Assembly: GCA_022827685.1 (NCBI GenBank)
Contig: JAJEIH010000014.1
Coordinates: forward strand, 169,966 to 233,965
Source of the DNA: Alphaproteobacteria bacterium
Lineage (GTDB): Bacteria; Pseudomonadota; Alphaproteobacteria; Bin95
Length of the DNA stretch: 64,000 bases
Direction of reading: 5' to 3'
Shown here: in pieces, positions 44,784 through 54,475 of the stretch
How the letters are laid out: every line of letters starts with the position of its first letter
Numbering within the stretch: the stretch's first letter is position 1
Translations under genes and position numbers: made by a program
The notes under the pieces: generated by a model
What the model saw: only the letters and a program-made list of their open reading frames with translations
Database searches by the model: none
Told to the model about the DNA's origin: nothing

Positions 44784-45758
44784 ATGCGGCTTCCGGCGGA
44801 GGTGCGCGTGCCCCTGAAAGGCCTGCTGCTTTGTCTTGCTGCTGCTCTGGCGGCAGCCTTGCCGGGGCCTGTCCGGGCCGGTAACGCCTATCCGGACCGC
44901 ACGGTCGAATGGGTGGTCCCGTTTGGGCCGGGCGGCGGCTCCGACCGCTGGGCGCGCATCATGTCCTCGGCAGCCATCGACGCTTTCGGCCAAGCCTGGC
45001 ATGTGCGCAACCGGGGCGGGGAGGAAGGCCGGCTCGGCTGGCGTTACATGCTCGGCCAGTCCCCCGACGGCTACACCATCTTGCAGGGAAGCATGACGCC
45101 CGCCATTGCGGCGCTCAGGGACCCCGGCTCCAGCCTCGACCCGAAAGATGTGAAGATCGCGGCGTTCATTTCGTCGATCAAGACGCATCTGGTCGCTACG
45201 CCGGACTCGGAGTTCGCCAGCTGGGACAAGCTGGCGGCCCGGCCACCGTCCGGCGCGCCGCCGCGAATCGGCGGAACCTCCGCCGTGCTGCTGGCCGCCG
45301 CCACCGGCCTCGACAGACTCGGGGTTTCCGCCACGCTGCACCGCTATTCCGGGACGGGCAAAGCCGTGGAGGCGCTTATGGCCGGGCAGGTCGATATGGC
45401 GGCCGTCAGCACCTCGACCGTGTTTTCGCTCGTGGGGCGGGCGTCCGCCGTCATCAATCTCGGCGCGCGCGACAACACGCCGGCAATCAAGGAGAAGATC
45501 GGCGACATTCCCTGGATCGGCGCACTCGGGGCCGTCGGCATCGGCGTTCCGCGCTGGGTTGGCGTTCACCCGGACACGCCGGATGACGTGGTCGAACGCA
45601 TTTCCGACGGCGTGGGCAAGGTCCTTGCGGACAAGTCCGTCATCAAGCTGATGGCCAAGCTCGGCGAGGAAATCCACTATCTGCCGCGCGATGCCGCCGC
45701 CTCGGCCTATGGCGAACTGCTGGACCGCATGAAGGAACTGCTGGACCGCATGCCGTAG
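44784..45758 (+). CDS. Tripartite tricarboxylate transporter substrate-binding protein (Bug/TctC family), orphan
   Basis: A 324-residue protein with a Sec signal (LLLCLAAALAAALPGPVRA, residues about 12-32). The family features are YPDRTVEWVVPFGPGGGSDRWAR and a Bug-like pattern throughout, typical of periplasmic TctC binders for carboxylates. No TctA or TctB lies in the window, so this is one of the many orphan Bug proteins found in beta- and alphaproteobacteria; the ligand is unknown. Confidence 0.9.
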   Translation: MRLPAEVRVPLKGLLLCLAAALAAALPGPVRAGNAYPDRTVEWVVPFGPGGGSDRWARIMSSAAIDAFGQAWHVRNRGGEEGRLGWRYMLGQSPDGYTILQGSMTPAIAALRDPGSSLDPKDVKIAAFISSIKTHLVATPDSEFASWDKLAARPPSGAPPRIGGTSAVLLAAATGLDRLGVSATLHRYSGTGKAVEALMAGQVDMAAVSTSTVFSLVGRASAVINLGARDNTPAIKEKIGDIPWIGALGAVGIGVPRWVGVHPDTPDDVVERISDGVGKVLADKSVIKLMAKLGEEIHYLPRDAAASAYGELLDRMKELLDRMP

Positions 45759-45818
45759 GCGTGCGGCTGCGTCTTCGCGCTATGGCGGCGTCGCCGGGTT
45801 TCGGTTAGCATTCGGCGG

Positions 45819-46241
45819 ATGAGCGCGAACGTGGAAGTGCCTCTCGCAGCGGACCTCGACGAGTTGTCCCGTCTGGCGGAGGCCGTGGAGGATTTCGGCG
45901 GAGCGAACGATTTGCCGCCGGGTGCGGTGTTCAAGCTCAACCTCTGCTTCGACGAACTGATTACCAACGCCATTTCCTATGGTTTCGATGCACCGGACAA
46001 GGCGGCCCTCTCCGTGGCGCTCGCAATCGAGGACGGCGCCGTAGTTGCGGTAATTCGCGACAATGGCCGGCCCTTCGATCCGTTCACCGAAGCGCCCGAG
46101 GCCGATACCACCCTGGCCGTCGAGGACCGGCCTGTCGGCGGCCTTGGCGTGCTGCTTGTGCGCGAATCGATGGATGATTTCTCCTATGAGCGCCGCGATG
46201 GCTTCAATGTGGTCACGCTGCGCCTGAAACTCGACGGGTAG
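45819..46241 (+). CDS. Anti-sigma-factor serine/threonine kinase-type ATP-binding protein (RsbW-like)
   Basis: A 140-residue GHKL ATPase: LCFDELITNAISYGFD (N box), VIRDNGRPFDPF (G1) and PVGGLGVLLVRESMDDFSYER (G2). Such proteins phosphorylate an anti-anti-sigma factor or regulate a phosphatase. The partner antagonist is not visible. The gene is followed closely (8 bp) by an SDR. Confidence 0.9.
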   Translation: MSANVEVPLAADLDELSRLAEAVEDFGGANDLPPGAVFKLNLCFDELITNAISYGFDAPDKAALSVALAIEDGAVVAVIRDNGRPFDPFTEAPEADTTLAVEDRPVGGLGVLLVRESMDDFSYERRDGFNVVTLRLKLDG

Positions 46242-46249
46242 GAGCCTCC

Positions 46250-47095
46250 GTGACGGAGGAACCCCGCCGCTCTTTCTTCAACGAGTCGACCGGCCACGCC
46301 CCCGGACGCGGCAGGCTCGCCGGCAGGCGGATCCTGGTGGTGGGCGGCGGCCAGCGCGGCATTGAGGACCCCGATCCGCCCATCGGCAACGGCCGGGCGG
46401 CCACCATCCTCTACGCCCGCGAAGGCGCCCATGTCGCCTGCGCCGATGTCTCCGGGCCGGCCGCCGAAGAGACGGTCGCTGTGGTCACGGAAGAGGGCGG
46501 CCGCGCCTTCGCGATCGAGGCGGACGTCGCGAATCCTTCGGCGGTCGAATCCATGGTGGCGCTTGCCGCGGAGCGGCTGGGCGGGCTGGACGGCCTGCTG
46601 CTGAATGTGGGAGTCAGCGGTCCGCCGCTGGGCCTCGCCGGCGAGTCCCCGGACGAATGGGACCGCGTCATGGCGATCAATCTGCGCAGCCACATGCTGA
46701 CCTGCCGGGCGGCCCTGCCGGTATTGGCGGACGGTTCCAGCATCGTGTTCGTCGCGTCTATTTCGGGCATGCGCCCCAATAGCCGCAAGCCGTCCTACGA
46801 CACCTCGAAAACGGCATTGAAGGGGCTTTGCGGCCATGTCGCGCAGGAAGGCCATGAGCGGGGCATCCGCGCCAATCTCGTTGCCCCCGGACTAATGGAT
46901 ACCGCGCTCGGCCGCGACGCCAGCCGGCGGCGCCCCGCCCGGAACGAAGGGCCGCTGCCCTTCGGCCGCCAGGGAACGGGCTGGGAGACCGCCTATGCAA
47001 CCCTGTTCCTGATGTCGCGCGAAAGCGCCTATATCACCGCCCAGACCCTGGTCGTCGATGGTGGACTGATCGACCTTTGGTGGCGAGCCGGTTGA
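46250..47095 (+). CDS. Short-chain dehydrogenase with modified nucleotide-binding loop
   Basis: A 281-residue SDR with GTG start and AGGAG 5 nt upstream. The usual TGxxxGIG cofactor motif is replaced by VVGGGQRGIEDPDPPIGNGR, with an insertion between the glycines. The rest is ordinary: LLNVGVSG, serine in VFVASISGM, catalytic YDTSKTAL. A group of SDRs with a similarly expanded loop is known; whether this changes cofactor is inferred only. Substrate unknown. Confidence 0.88.
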   Translation: MTEEPRRSFFNESTGHAPGRGRLAGRRILVVGGGQRGIEDPDPPIGNGRAATILYAREGAHVACADVSGPAAEETVAVVTEEGGRAFAIEADVANPSAVESMVALAAERLGGLDGLLLNVGVSGPPLGLAGESPDEWDRVMAINLRSHMLTCRAALPVLADGSSIVFVASISGMRPNSRKPSYDTSKTALKGLCGHVAQEGHERGIRANLVAPGLMDTALGRDASRRRPARNEGPLPFGRQGTGWETAYATLFLMSRESAYITAQTLVVDGGLIDLWWRAG

Positions 47096-47172
47096 CGGCC
47101 TGCGGCGCTGGAGCGCCGGCATGGCGGGTTCTATAAGTAGCTGGCAAACGGCAGGGCGCGGAAGGCGGTAGA

Positions 47173-48441
47173 ATGCTGGACCTCAGGTGGATAAGGGAGA
47201 GCCCGGAGGCGCTCGACCGGGCCCTGGAGCGACGGGGGGAGCCTCCCGCCGCCGCCCAGGTCGGCGTGCTCGATGCCGAACGGCGCGCCTGTCAGACCCG
47301 TTTCCAGGAATGCCGCCAGCGCCGCAATGTGCTCTCCCGCGAGATCGGCAAGGCCAAGGCGGCCGGCGAGCCGGCCGATGAGCTGATCGCGGAAGTCTCG
47401 CGGCTCAAGGACGAGGAACGGGACGCCGAAGAGGCCGAGCGCAAGGCGGCTACGGAACTGGACACGCTGCTCGAAGGCATGCCGAACCCGCCGGGTGAGG
47501 ATGTGCCGGATGGTGCGGACGAGACCGACAATGTCGAGCTCAGCCGGACCGGCGCGCTCCCTGAGTTCGATTTCGAGCCGAAGGACCATGTCGAGCTCGG
47601 CGAGGCGCTTGGCCTGATGGATTTCGAGCGCGCGGCCTTCCTGTCCGGAGCCCGCTTCGTCGTTCTCCGCGGCGCGCTGGCGCGGCTGGAGCGGGCGCTC
47701 GCTCAATTCATGCTGGACGTGCATACGGAGGAGTTCGGCTACGAGGAGGTATCGCCGCCGACGCTGGTCCGCAGTCCGGCTTTGTTCGGCACGGGCCAGC
47801 TGCCGAAATTCGAGCAGGACCTCTTCAGGACCGACACCGGCCACTGGCTCATTCCGACGGCGGAGGTGCCGCTCACCAACATGGCGGGGGGGCGCATTCT
47901 GGCGGAGGAGGAATTGCCGCTGCGCTTTACCGCCTTCACGCCTTGCTACCGCTCGGAAGCGGGCTCGGCCGGACGCGATACGCGCGGCATGATCCGCCAG
48001 CACCAGTTCCAGAAGGTCGAGCTTGTTTCGGTTGCCCATCCCGACGCTTCGACCGAGGAGCATGAGCGGATGACGCGGGCGGCGGAAACGATTCTGGAAC
48101 GTCTGGAGCTTCCCTGGCGCCGCGTCATCCTCTGCACGGGGGACATGGGCGCGGCTGCGCGCAAGACCTACGATCTGGAAGTCTGGCTGCCGGCGCAGGA
48201 CGCCTACCGCGAAATCTCGAGCTGCTCCAATTGCGGCGACTACCAGGCGCGGCGCATGAATGCGCGCTTCCGTCCGGCCGGCAGCAAGGCGACGCGCTTC
48301 GTGCATACCCTGAACGGGTCCGGGCTGGCCGTGGGCCGGGCGCTGATCGCCCTGCTGGAAAACGGCCAGCAGGGCGACGGGTCGATTGTGCTGCCGCCGG
48401 CCATTCGTCCCTATATGGGCGGATGCGGGCGCCTTGAATAG
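47173..48441 (+). CDS. serS: Seryl-tRNA synthetase
   Basis: A 422-residue class II synthetase charging tRNA-Ser. N-terminal coiled-coil arm (residues about 30-110), motif 2 [33 protein letters not shown] and motif 3 [16 protein letters not shown]. Followed in the alphaproteobacterial fashion by pcm and an NlpD-like gene, but the surE gene usually between serS and pcm is absent. Confidence 0.97.
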   Translation: MLDLRWIRESPEALDRALERRGEPPAAAQVGVLDAERRACQTRFQECRQRRNVLSREIGKAKAAGEPADELIAEVSRLKDEERDAEEAERKAATELDTLLEGMPNPPGEDVPDGADETDNVELSRTGALPEFDFEPKDHVELGEALGLMDFERAAFLSGARFVVLRGALARLERALAQFMLDVHTEEFGYEEVSPPTLVRSPALFGTGQLPKFEQDLFRTDTGHWLIPTAEVPLTNMAGGRILAEEELPLRFTAFTPCYRSEAGSAGRDTRGMIRQHQFQKVELVSVAHPDASTEEHERMTRAAETILERLELPWRRVILCTGDMGAAARKTYDLEVWLPAQDAYREISSCSNCGDYQARRMNARFRPAGSKATRFVHTLNGSGLAVGRALIALLENGQQGDGSIVLPPAIRPYMGGCGRLE

Positions 48442-49141
48442 GAAACGTCGAGGACCCGCGCCGCACGGCGGGGCCGACGCGCCTCCGACGCCAGGCGCCA
48501 CGCGCGCGCGGCTGCTGATGATGCTGCGCGGGTCCGGCGTTATCGATGAGAAGATACTTGCGGCCATCGAACGCACGCCGCGCGATGCTTTCGTTCCGGC
48601 GATATTTCGCGACCAGGCCTATGAAGACACGGCTCTGCCGATCGGCAACGGCCAGACGATCAGCCGCCCGAGCGTTGTCGCTTTCATGACGGCGATGCTG
48701 GCGCCGGGGCCGCGCATGCGCGTGCTGGAGATCGGCACCGGCTCCGGCTACCAGGCGGCCGTGCTCACCTGGCTCTGCCGCAGGGTGTACACAATCGAAC
48801 GGCATCGCCCGCTTCTCTCGGAAGCCGAGGCGCGGTTCAACAGGCTCGGGCTCACCAACATCACCACACGCTGCGGGGATGGCGTGCGCGGCTGGCCCCG
48901 GGCGGGCCAGTTCGACCGTATCCTGGTTACGGCAGCGGCGGACGATGTGCCGACGGCGCTGGTGGAACAGCTTGCCGAGGGCGGCCGGTTGCTGGTGCCG
49001 ATCCGCGAGTCCGACGGCGTGCAGCGGCTGGTCTGCCTGTCGCGGACGGAGGATGGCGTCGAAGTCGAGGCCTTGCGCGAGACCTCCTTCGTGCCGCTGG
49101 TCGGCGCCTATGACGAGCCGGCTTCGCAGGAGGCCGCGTGA
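48434..49141 (+). CDS. pcm: Protein-L-isoaspartate O-methyltransferase
   Basis: About 235 residues. SAM-binding [33 protein letters not shown] and the family end [13 protein letters not shown]. The enzyme repairs isoaspartyl residues. The start is uncertain: TTG at 48434 overlapping serS gives a usual N-terminal helix ([25 protein letters not shown]), while ATG at 48518 would truncate it. Ends in the start of the NlpD-like gene (TGATG). Confidence 0.92.
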   Translation: MNRKRRGPAPHGGADAPPTPGATRARLLMMLRGSGVIDEKILAAIERTPRDAFVPAIFRDQAYEDTALPIGNGQTISRPSVVAFMTAMLAPGPRMRVLEIGTGSGYQAAVLTWLCRRVYTIERHRPLLSEAEARFNRLGLTNITTRCGDGVRGWPRAGQFDRILVTAAADDVPTALVEQLAEGGRLLVPIRESDGVQRLVCLSRTEDGVEVEALRETSFVPLVGAYDEPASQEAA

Positions 49142-50283
49142 TGCGGGCGTTCGTCCTCCTCGCCGTGCTGCTGCTATGCGCCTGCGGCTGGGTCGAAGTC
49201 GCCGACCCCGGCAAGCCGGCGGGGCCGCCCAGGGCCACGGGCGCAAAGGCGGCCGTTTCGGAAGACGGCCGGATCCGGGTGCGGAAGGGAGACAGCGTCT
49301 ATCTCATCGCGAGACGCCACGGCGTTGCGATGCGCGACATTATCGAGCGCAACGGGCTGACGGCACCCTACCACCTCAGGGAGGGGCAAATGCTGGTCCT
49401 GCCGGCCCCGCGCGAACATGTGGTGGAGGCCGGCGACTCGCTGTGGCTGATTTCACAGCGATACGACGTTCCCATCGCAGCGCTGGTGCGCGCCAACGGA
49501 TTGAAGGAACCCTATACGATCTACAGGGGAACGACGCTCCGCATTCCCGGGCGGACGGAACCGCCTCCGAAGGATATCGTTGAGGCGAGCGAAAAACCGA
49601 AGCCCGGCCGCAAGTCTGCGGCGGCAACAACCACCGCACGCGCGCCGCCAGTCCCCAGACCGGCGCCGGTCGCACGGGCGGAAGCGCCGCCGTCGAGCGG
49701 ACCCGCCGCCGCCAGATCCCGCGATGCCGCGACTGCGCCGAGGCGTGCGTCGGCCCCGACCTCCGCCTCGACGCCCGCACCGCGCAAGGAGGCGGCGGCC
49801 GAGCCTGCGCCCCGCCAGGCGGTGGAGAAACCCGCGCCGAGAACCGTGGCCAACCCGCCGGCCGCGCCGGTCCAGACGGCGCTCAAGCCATTGCCGCCCC
49901 GCGCCGGACGGTTTCTGCGCCCCCTGGCCGGGCCGGTCGTCACCGGGTTCGGGCCGCAGCCGGACGGCCTGCACAATGACGGCATCAACATAGCCGCGAC
50001 ACGCGGCGCGGCCGTGCGTTCGGCGGAGGCCGGGCGGGTGGCCTATGCCGGCAACGAGCTGCCGGGATACGGAAACCTCCTGCTCATCAGGCACCGCGGC
50101 GGATGGGTTTCGGCCTATGCCCACAATGACCGCCTGCTGGTCGCTCGGGGAGACGAGGTCCAGCGCGGGCAGCGAATCGCGCTGGTCGGCAGCAGCGGCC
50201 GGGTAACGACCCCGCAACTCCATTTCGAACTGAGGCGGCAGGGACGCGCCGTCGATCCCGCCCCCCATCTGGACGGCGGCTGA
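49141..50283 (+). CDS. NlpD-like lipoprotein: two LysM domains and a degenerate LytM (M23) domain
   Basis: A 380-residue envelope protein. Lipobox LLCAC (residues about 12-16), LysM domains at about 41-85 and 96-140, a Pro/Ala-rich linker (about 150-245) and a C-terminal M23/LytM domain. The zinc ligands H-x3-D and H-x-H are replaced: the site reads LHNDGINIA and QLHFELR, so the domain should be inactive and act as an amidase activator like NlpD/EnvC. LysM binds peptidoglycan. Coupled to pcm as in many proteobacteria. Confidence 0.9.
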   Translation: MRAFVLLAVLLLCACGWVEVADPGKPAGPPRATGAKAAVSEDGRIRVRKGDSVYLIARRHGVAMRDIIERNGLTAPYHLREGQMLVLPAPREHVVEAGDSLWLISQRYDVPIAALVRANGLKEPYTIYRGTTLRIPGRTEPPPKDIVEASEKPKPGRKSAAATTTARAPPVPRPAPVARAEAPPSSGPAAARSRDAATAPRRASAPTSASTPAPRKEAAAEPAPRQAVEKPAPRTVANPPAAPVQTALKPLPPRAGRFLRPLAGPVVTGFGPQPDGLHNDGINIAATRGAAVRSAEAGRVAYAGNELPGYGNLLLIRHRGGWVSAYAHNDRLLVARGDEVQRGQRIALVGSSGRVTTPQLHFELRRQGRAVDPAPHLDGG

Positions 50284-50294
50284 GGGCGAGGGGT

Positions 50295-51443
50295 TCAGGC
50301 TCCGGCCAGGAAGTCACGGATGGCGAGCGCTTCGTCGAGCCCGGCTGCCACATAGTCGGGCTCCAGCGGCAGGGCGCGAGAGGAAAAGCGCACCACGACG
50401 ACTTCGGCGCGCCGGTCCACATACAGGTTCTGGCCGTGTATGCCGATGCCGAAGATCAGGGGATTTTCGACGCGCAGCACATAGCATTGCGAGCGGTAGT
50501 GCATCGGCCTGCCCGGAAGGAACGGCGCGAAGTCGCCGGCGTCCCAGGCCTCCGGGTCGCCATTGCGTTCGATATCGTCGATCCAGCGTTCCGGCAGCAC
50601 CTGCCGCCCGTCCCGGCGGCCGTTCCCCACGATCAGCAGTCCGATGCGGGCGAGGTCGCGGGCGGCGACGCACATGCCGCCGGCCGCGCGCGGCGCGCCC
50701 AACCTGTCCACGGTGATGTAGGCCGGGCGCTCGGCCCCGGCCGGGGCCCAGAGCAGGCGGCTCATCAGGTCTGCATAGCGTTCTCCCGTCGCCCGCTCGA
50801 TGACCCAGGCGAGCAGGTCGGTATTGGTCGAGACATAATGGAAGCGCTGCCCGTGCAGCCCGTCCTTCCCGGTCAGTTGCGCGTAGAAGGACCGGAGGTC
50901 GGAGGGCGGCTCGTCTGGCTCGGGCGGGTTCCAGCCCGTTGCGCGGCGATAGGCGATGATCGGCCCGTCGGCGGCCATGTAGTCCTCGTCGAAGAGGATG
51001 CCGACCCGCATGTCGAGCAGATGGCGCACCGTTGCGCCGCGATAGGCGGTGTCCCGGACTTCGGGTACATAGTCGGTGACGGGCGCTTCGGTGTCGAGCC
51101 GGCCGGACTCCACCAGGATGCCCGCTAGCAGGCCCAGCATGGACTTCGAGACCGACATCAGAATGTGGGGCGTGCCGGCCGACATGCCTTCCGCATAGCG
51201 TTCCGCCACGATGCGGCCGCGATGGAGCGCCAGCAGAGCGTCGCAGCTCCCGGCCATCCTGTCGAAGCCCGGCAGCGTCGCCGACGTCTCGGGCAGGGGG
51301 CGTACCGAGGCCGGATCGTTCGCGATTTCCGCCGAGGGAATCAGCTCCCGCACATGGCTGAAGGCCCAGCGGTTGAACGGCGCGGTCCGCCAGTTTGCGA
51401 GAGTGACCTGCGCCTCCGGCGGAGGCGGGAAACGGTCCATCAT
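50295..51443 (-). CDS. Serine hydrolase of the beta-lactamase/class C family
   Basis: A 382-residue beta-lactamase-like protein with SxxK (SVSKSML), YxN-like region HYVSTNTDLLAWVI and the C-terminal triad box less clear. The family includes penicillin-binding carboxypeptidases and esterases; no signal peptide is visible at the N-terminus, so a cytosolic esterase-like activity is likely. Convergent with the NlpD-like gene. Confidence 0.87.
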   Translation of the reverse strand: MMDRFPPPPEAQVTLANWRTAPFNRWAFSHVRELIPSAEIANDPASVRPLPETSATLPGFDRMAGSCDALLALHRGRIVAERYAEGMSAGTPHILMSVSKSMLGLLAGILVESGRLDTEAPVTDYVPEVRDTAYRGATVRHLLDMRVGILFDEDYMAADGPIIAYRRATGWNPPEPDEPPSDLRSFYAQLTGKDGLHGQRFHYVSTNTDLLAWVIERATGERYADLMSRLLWAPAGAERPAYITVDRLGAPRAAGGMCVAARDLARIGLLIVGNGRRDGRQVLPERWIDDIERNGDPEAWDAGDFAPFLPGRPMHYRSQCYVLRVENPLIFGIGIHGQNLYVDRRAEVVVVRFSSRALPLEPDYVAAGLDEALAIRDFLAGA

Positions 51444-51476
51444 GTTTTCTGTCCCCCTACAGTCCGGCGGCGCTGA

Positions 51477-52793
51477 TCATAGCGGCAGGCGCACGCGGAC
51501 GCCGAGGCCGCCTTCCGGCGAGTCACCCAGATGAATGTCGCCGCCATGGCTCTGCACCACATCGCGCGCGATGGAAAGGCCAAGCCCGATGCCGCCGGGC
51601 TTCCCTCCCTGCGGGCGGTCCCGGCGGTAGAAGGGGCGAAAGACCATTTCGCGGTCCGTGGCCGGCACGCCCGGTCCGTCGTCGTCGATTCCGATCACGA
51701 ACCACTCGCCCTGTTCCCGGCAGGCGATCCAGACCTGGTTGCCGTAGCGCATCGCATTGTCGATCAGGTTGACGAGGCACCGCCTGATAGCGGTTGCCTG
51801 CACGGGAATTTTCGGCGCGCTTGCGATGCGCAGGTCTATGGAGCCGCCGGCCCGGCGCGCGCCGGTCACGACGTCCTCGATCAATTCGCCAAGGTCGGTC
51901 TCCACCGCCGCTTCGCCGCCTTCACCGCGGGCGAATGCCAGATAGGCTTCCAGCATCGCCTCCATTTCGACGATGTCGGTCTGCAGGCCGCGCGCGTCGT
52001 CGTCCTCCGGCAACAGGGCGAGCGCCACCTTCATGCGCGCCAGCGGCGTGCGCAGGTCGTGCGAGACGCCGGCCAGCATCTCTGTGCGCTGGTCGATCTG
52101 GCGCCGGATGCGCTCGCGCATGCGGCGGAAGGCGACGGTCGCGCGGCGCACTTCCGAGGCGCCCGCCAGCTTCGGGTCCCTGGCCTCCCGCCCCTTCCCA
52201 TAGGCGTCGGCCGCTTCCGCAAGGCGCCTGATGGGCCGGATCTGGTTGCGCATGAACAGCCCTGCGACGGCGAACAGGATCATCGAGGTTCCCACCATCC
52301 AGAGCGCCCAGAAGGTCGTCGTCGAACTGAACAGCCGCCGCCGCGGAGTGACGACATGCAGCACGCTCTCCTTGAGTTGGACCTTGATGACGATTTCGTC
52401 CTCGAAGGTGGTCGTGTCGAACTGGAAGGGCCGTCGGACGCGGTTGGCCAGTTCCCGCGCCAGCAGGGTGTCGAGACCGCCCCTCGGCTCCGGCTGCGGG
52501 CGGTTCGGCAGGATGGCGCCCGGCGCGATGGTCGCGCGAAGGTCGGTACGATCGGCGAGCAGCACCAGCAGCGCCCCCTGAGCATCAGCGCCCGGGAACC
52601 TGTCCATCGCGTCTATGACAAGGCCGATCTCGCCCGCCACGCCGGCCGCCAGGCGCTTCATGATGATGTGCCAGTGCCGCTCGTAGAAGATCCAGGTCGA
52701 GACGATCTGCAGCAGGATGAGCGGTGTGACGATGATGAGGAGGGAGCGCGCAAACAAGGTGCGCGGCAGGAAGCGGTCCAGACGCCCGGCCAT
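51477..52793 (-). CDS. Sensor histidine kinase (EnvZ type)
   Basis: A 438-residue inner membrane kinase. Transmembrane helices near 13-36 and 170-193, HAMP (RNQIRPIRRLAEAADAYGKG), phospho-accepting histidine in LAGVSHDLRTPLARMK, N box RCLVNLIDNAMRYG, G1 IDDDGPGVP and G2 GIGLGLSIARDVVQSHGGD. Periplasmic domain between the helices, about 130 residues, looks like an EnvZ-type sensor. Its start overlaps the response regulator stop by one base, so they form an operon. Confidence 0.96.
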   Translation of the reverse strand: MAGRLDRFLPRTLFARSLLIIVTPLILLQIVSTWIFYERHWHIIMKRLAAGVAGEIGLVIDAMDRFPGADAQGALLVLLADRTDLRATIAPGAILPNRPQPEPRGGLDTLLARELANRVRRPFQFDTTTFEDEIVIKVQLKESVLHVVTPRRRLFSSTTTFWALWMVGTSMILFAVAGLFMRNQIRPIRRLAEAADAYGKGREARDPKLAGASEVRRATVAFRRMRERIRRQIDQRTEMLAGVSHDLRTPLARMKVALALLPEDDDARGLQTDIVEMEAMLEAYLAFARGEGGEAAVETDLGELIEDVVTGARRAGGSIDLRIASAPKIPVQATAIRRCLVNLIDNAMRYGNQVWIACREQGEWFVIGIDDDGPGVPATDREMVFRPFYRRDRPQGGKPGGIGLGLSIARDVVQSHGGDIHLGDSPEGGLGVRVRLPL

Positions 52794-53491
52794 CAGTCGG
52801 GCCGCAATGCGTAGCCGCGTCCCCAGATCGTGACCAGATAGCGCGGGTGTTTGGGGTCGGGTTCCAGCTTGCGGCGCAGCCGGGCGACCTGCACATCCAC
52901 GGCCCGCCCGGAGCCGACGCTCATGACGGCGAGCTCCTCGCGCGAGACCGTGCCGCCGCCCCTGAGCGAGAGGGCGCTCAGCAGCACCGCTTCCGCCGGG
53001 GCCAGGCGGCGGACGCTGCCGTCCTCGTGCTCGAGGGACTCGCGCCCGGCGGTCCAGGCGAGCGGGCCGAAGCGGAGCGTCTCGCGCCTGGCGGTTTCGC
53101 GGCGGCGCAGGATCGTGCGGATGCGCAGCACCAGTTCGCGCGGCTCGAACGGCTTGACCATGTAGTCTTCCGCGCCTGCTTCGAGGCCGCGCACCCGGTC
53201 CTCGGGCTCGTCCATCGCCGTCAGCAGCAATATCGGCGTCGCGTTGCCGGAGGCGCTCAGTGCAGCGCTGAGTTCGAGGCCCGATTCACCGGGCAGCATG
53301 ATGTCCAGCACCATCAGGTCGAAGGCGACGCCGGCCATTGCGCGCCGGGCCGCCTCGGCCTCCTCCATCGCCGTGACCCTGAAGCCCGACCCGGAAAGGT
53401 AGCGCTTCAGGAGGGCGCGCAGCCGCTCGTCGTCGTCCACCAGCAGGATATGGGGAAGGTCCTGCGAATGAGCCGGCGAAATCGCTTCACG
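52793..53491 (-). CDS. OmpR-type response regulator
   Basis: A 232-residue two-domain regulator. Receiver: ILLVDDDERLRALL, phospho-aspartate VLDIMLPGESG, and KPFEPRELVLR lysine. C-terminal winged helix (FGPLAWTAGRESLEHEDGS, VDVQVARLRRKLEPDP, VWGRGYALRP). The pair is most like OmpR/EnvZ, usually controlling envelope genes; here the targets are unknown. The ATG at 53491 is preferred over 53539 because of the family N-terminus. Divergent from ilvE. Confidence 0.95.
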   Translation of the reverse strand, partial: REAISPAHSQDLPHILLVDDDERLRALLKRYLSGSGFRVTAMEEAEAARRAMAGVAFDLMVLDIMLPGESGLELSAALSASGNATPILLLTAMDEPEDRVRGLEAGAEDYMVKPFEPRELVLRIRTILRRRETARRETLRFGPLAWTAGRESLEHEDGSVRRLAPAEAVLLSALSLRGGGTVSREELAVMSVGSGRAVDVQVARLRRKLEPDPKHPRYLVTIWGRGYALRPD

Positions 53492-53570
53492 CATGGTCAG
53501 AAATCCGCCATAAGCTGCAACGCTGCGTTCCGGTATCATATCGTGCCCGAAGAACGAGGAGAAATGCGCG

Positions 53571-54452
53571 ATGGCGGTGGACCTGCTCCCCTATGACGAC
53601 CGCGACGGCTTCATCTGGCTGGACGGCGCGCTGGTCCCGTGGCGCGACGCCAGGCTGCATGTCATGACCCATGGCCTGCATTATGCCAGCGCGGTTTTCG
53701 AGGGCGAACGCGTCTATGGCGGGCACATCTTCCGTTCGCGCGCCCATACCGAACGCCTGCGCAATTCCGGCCGGCTGATGGGGTTCGAAATACCCTACTC
53801 GGTGGATGAACTGGAGAGCGCCAAGCGCGAAGTGCTGCAGGCCAACGGCCTTGAGGACGCTTATGTCCGCCCGGTGGCGTGGCGCGGGGCCGAGATGATG
53901 GGCGTGTCGGCGCAGGAGGCCACGATCCATGTCGCGATCGCGGCCTGGTTCTGGGGCGCCTATTTCGGCGACGGCACGGAGATGTCCGGCATCCGCATGA
54001 AGACCGGCCGCTATCGCCGGCCGGGCCCCGAATGCGGCCCCGTGCAGGCCAAGGCGACCGGCCACTACCTGATCTGCACGCTCAACAAGCACGAGGTCGA
54101 GGCGGAGGGCTACCACGACGCCCTGTTCCTCGACACGCGCGGCTTTGTCGCGGAGGGCTCCGGGGCCAATATCTTCCTGGTGCAGGACGGCAAGCTGCAC
54201 ACGCCGACGCCCGACTCCTTCCTCAACGGCATCACCCGCCAGGCGGTGATCGGCCTTGCCGAGAAGCGCCAGATCCCGGTGGTGGAGCGCTCGATCCTGC
54301 CGGAGGAATTCGCCCGCACCACGGAAGTCTTCGTGACCGGAACGGCCGCGGAGGTAACGCCGGTCGCGGAAATCGACGATTACCGTTTCACTCCGGGCGA
54401 CATCACCCGCACGCTGATGGAAGACTTCCGCGCCATCACCTCGACCGGATAA
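53571..54452 (+). CDS. ilvE: Branched-chain amino acid aminotransferase
   Basis: A 293-residue fold-type IV PLP aminotransferase. PLP lysine in VQAKATGHYL, the glutamate in FVAEGSGANIF, phosphate-binding GITRQAV and VTGTAAEVTPV. Length and motifs match the ilvE-type (not D-amino acid transaminase). The ATG follows GAGGAG at 9 nt. Followed by a thiolase after 23 bp. Confidence 0.94.
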   Translation: MAVDLLPYDDRDGFIWLDGALVPWRDARLHVMTHGLHYASAVFEGERVYGGHIFRSRAHTERLRNSGRLMGFEIPYSVDELESAKREVLQANGLEDAYVRPVAWRGAEMMGVSAQEATIHVAIAAWFWGAYFGDGTEMSGIRMKTGRYRRPGPECGPVQAKATGHYLICTLNKHEVEAEGYHDALFLDTRGFVAEGSGANIFLVQDGKLHTPTPDSFLNGITRQAVIGLAEKRQIPVVERSILPEEFARTTEVFVTGTAAEVTPVAEIDDYRFTPGDITRTLMEDFRAITSTG

Positions 54453-54475
54453 CGAAAGCAAGAGGACTGCCACCC

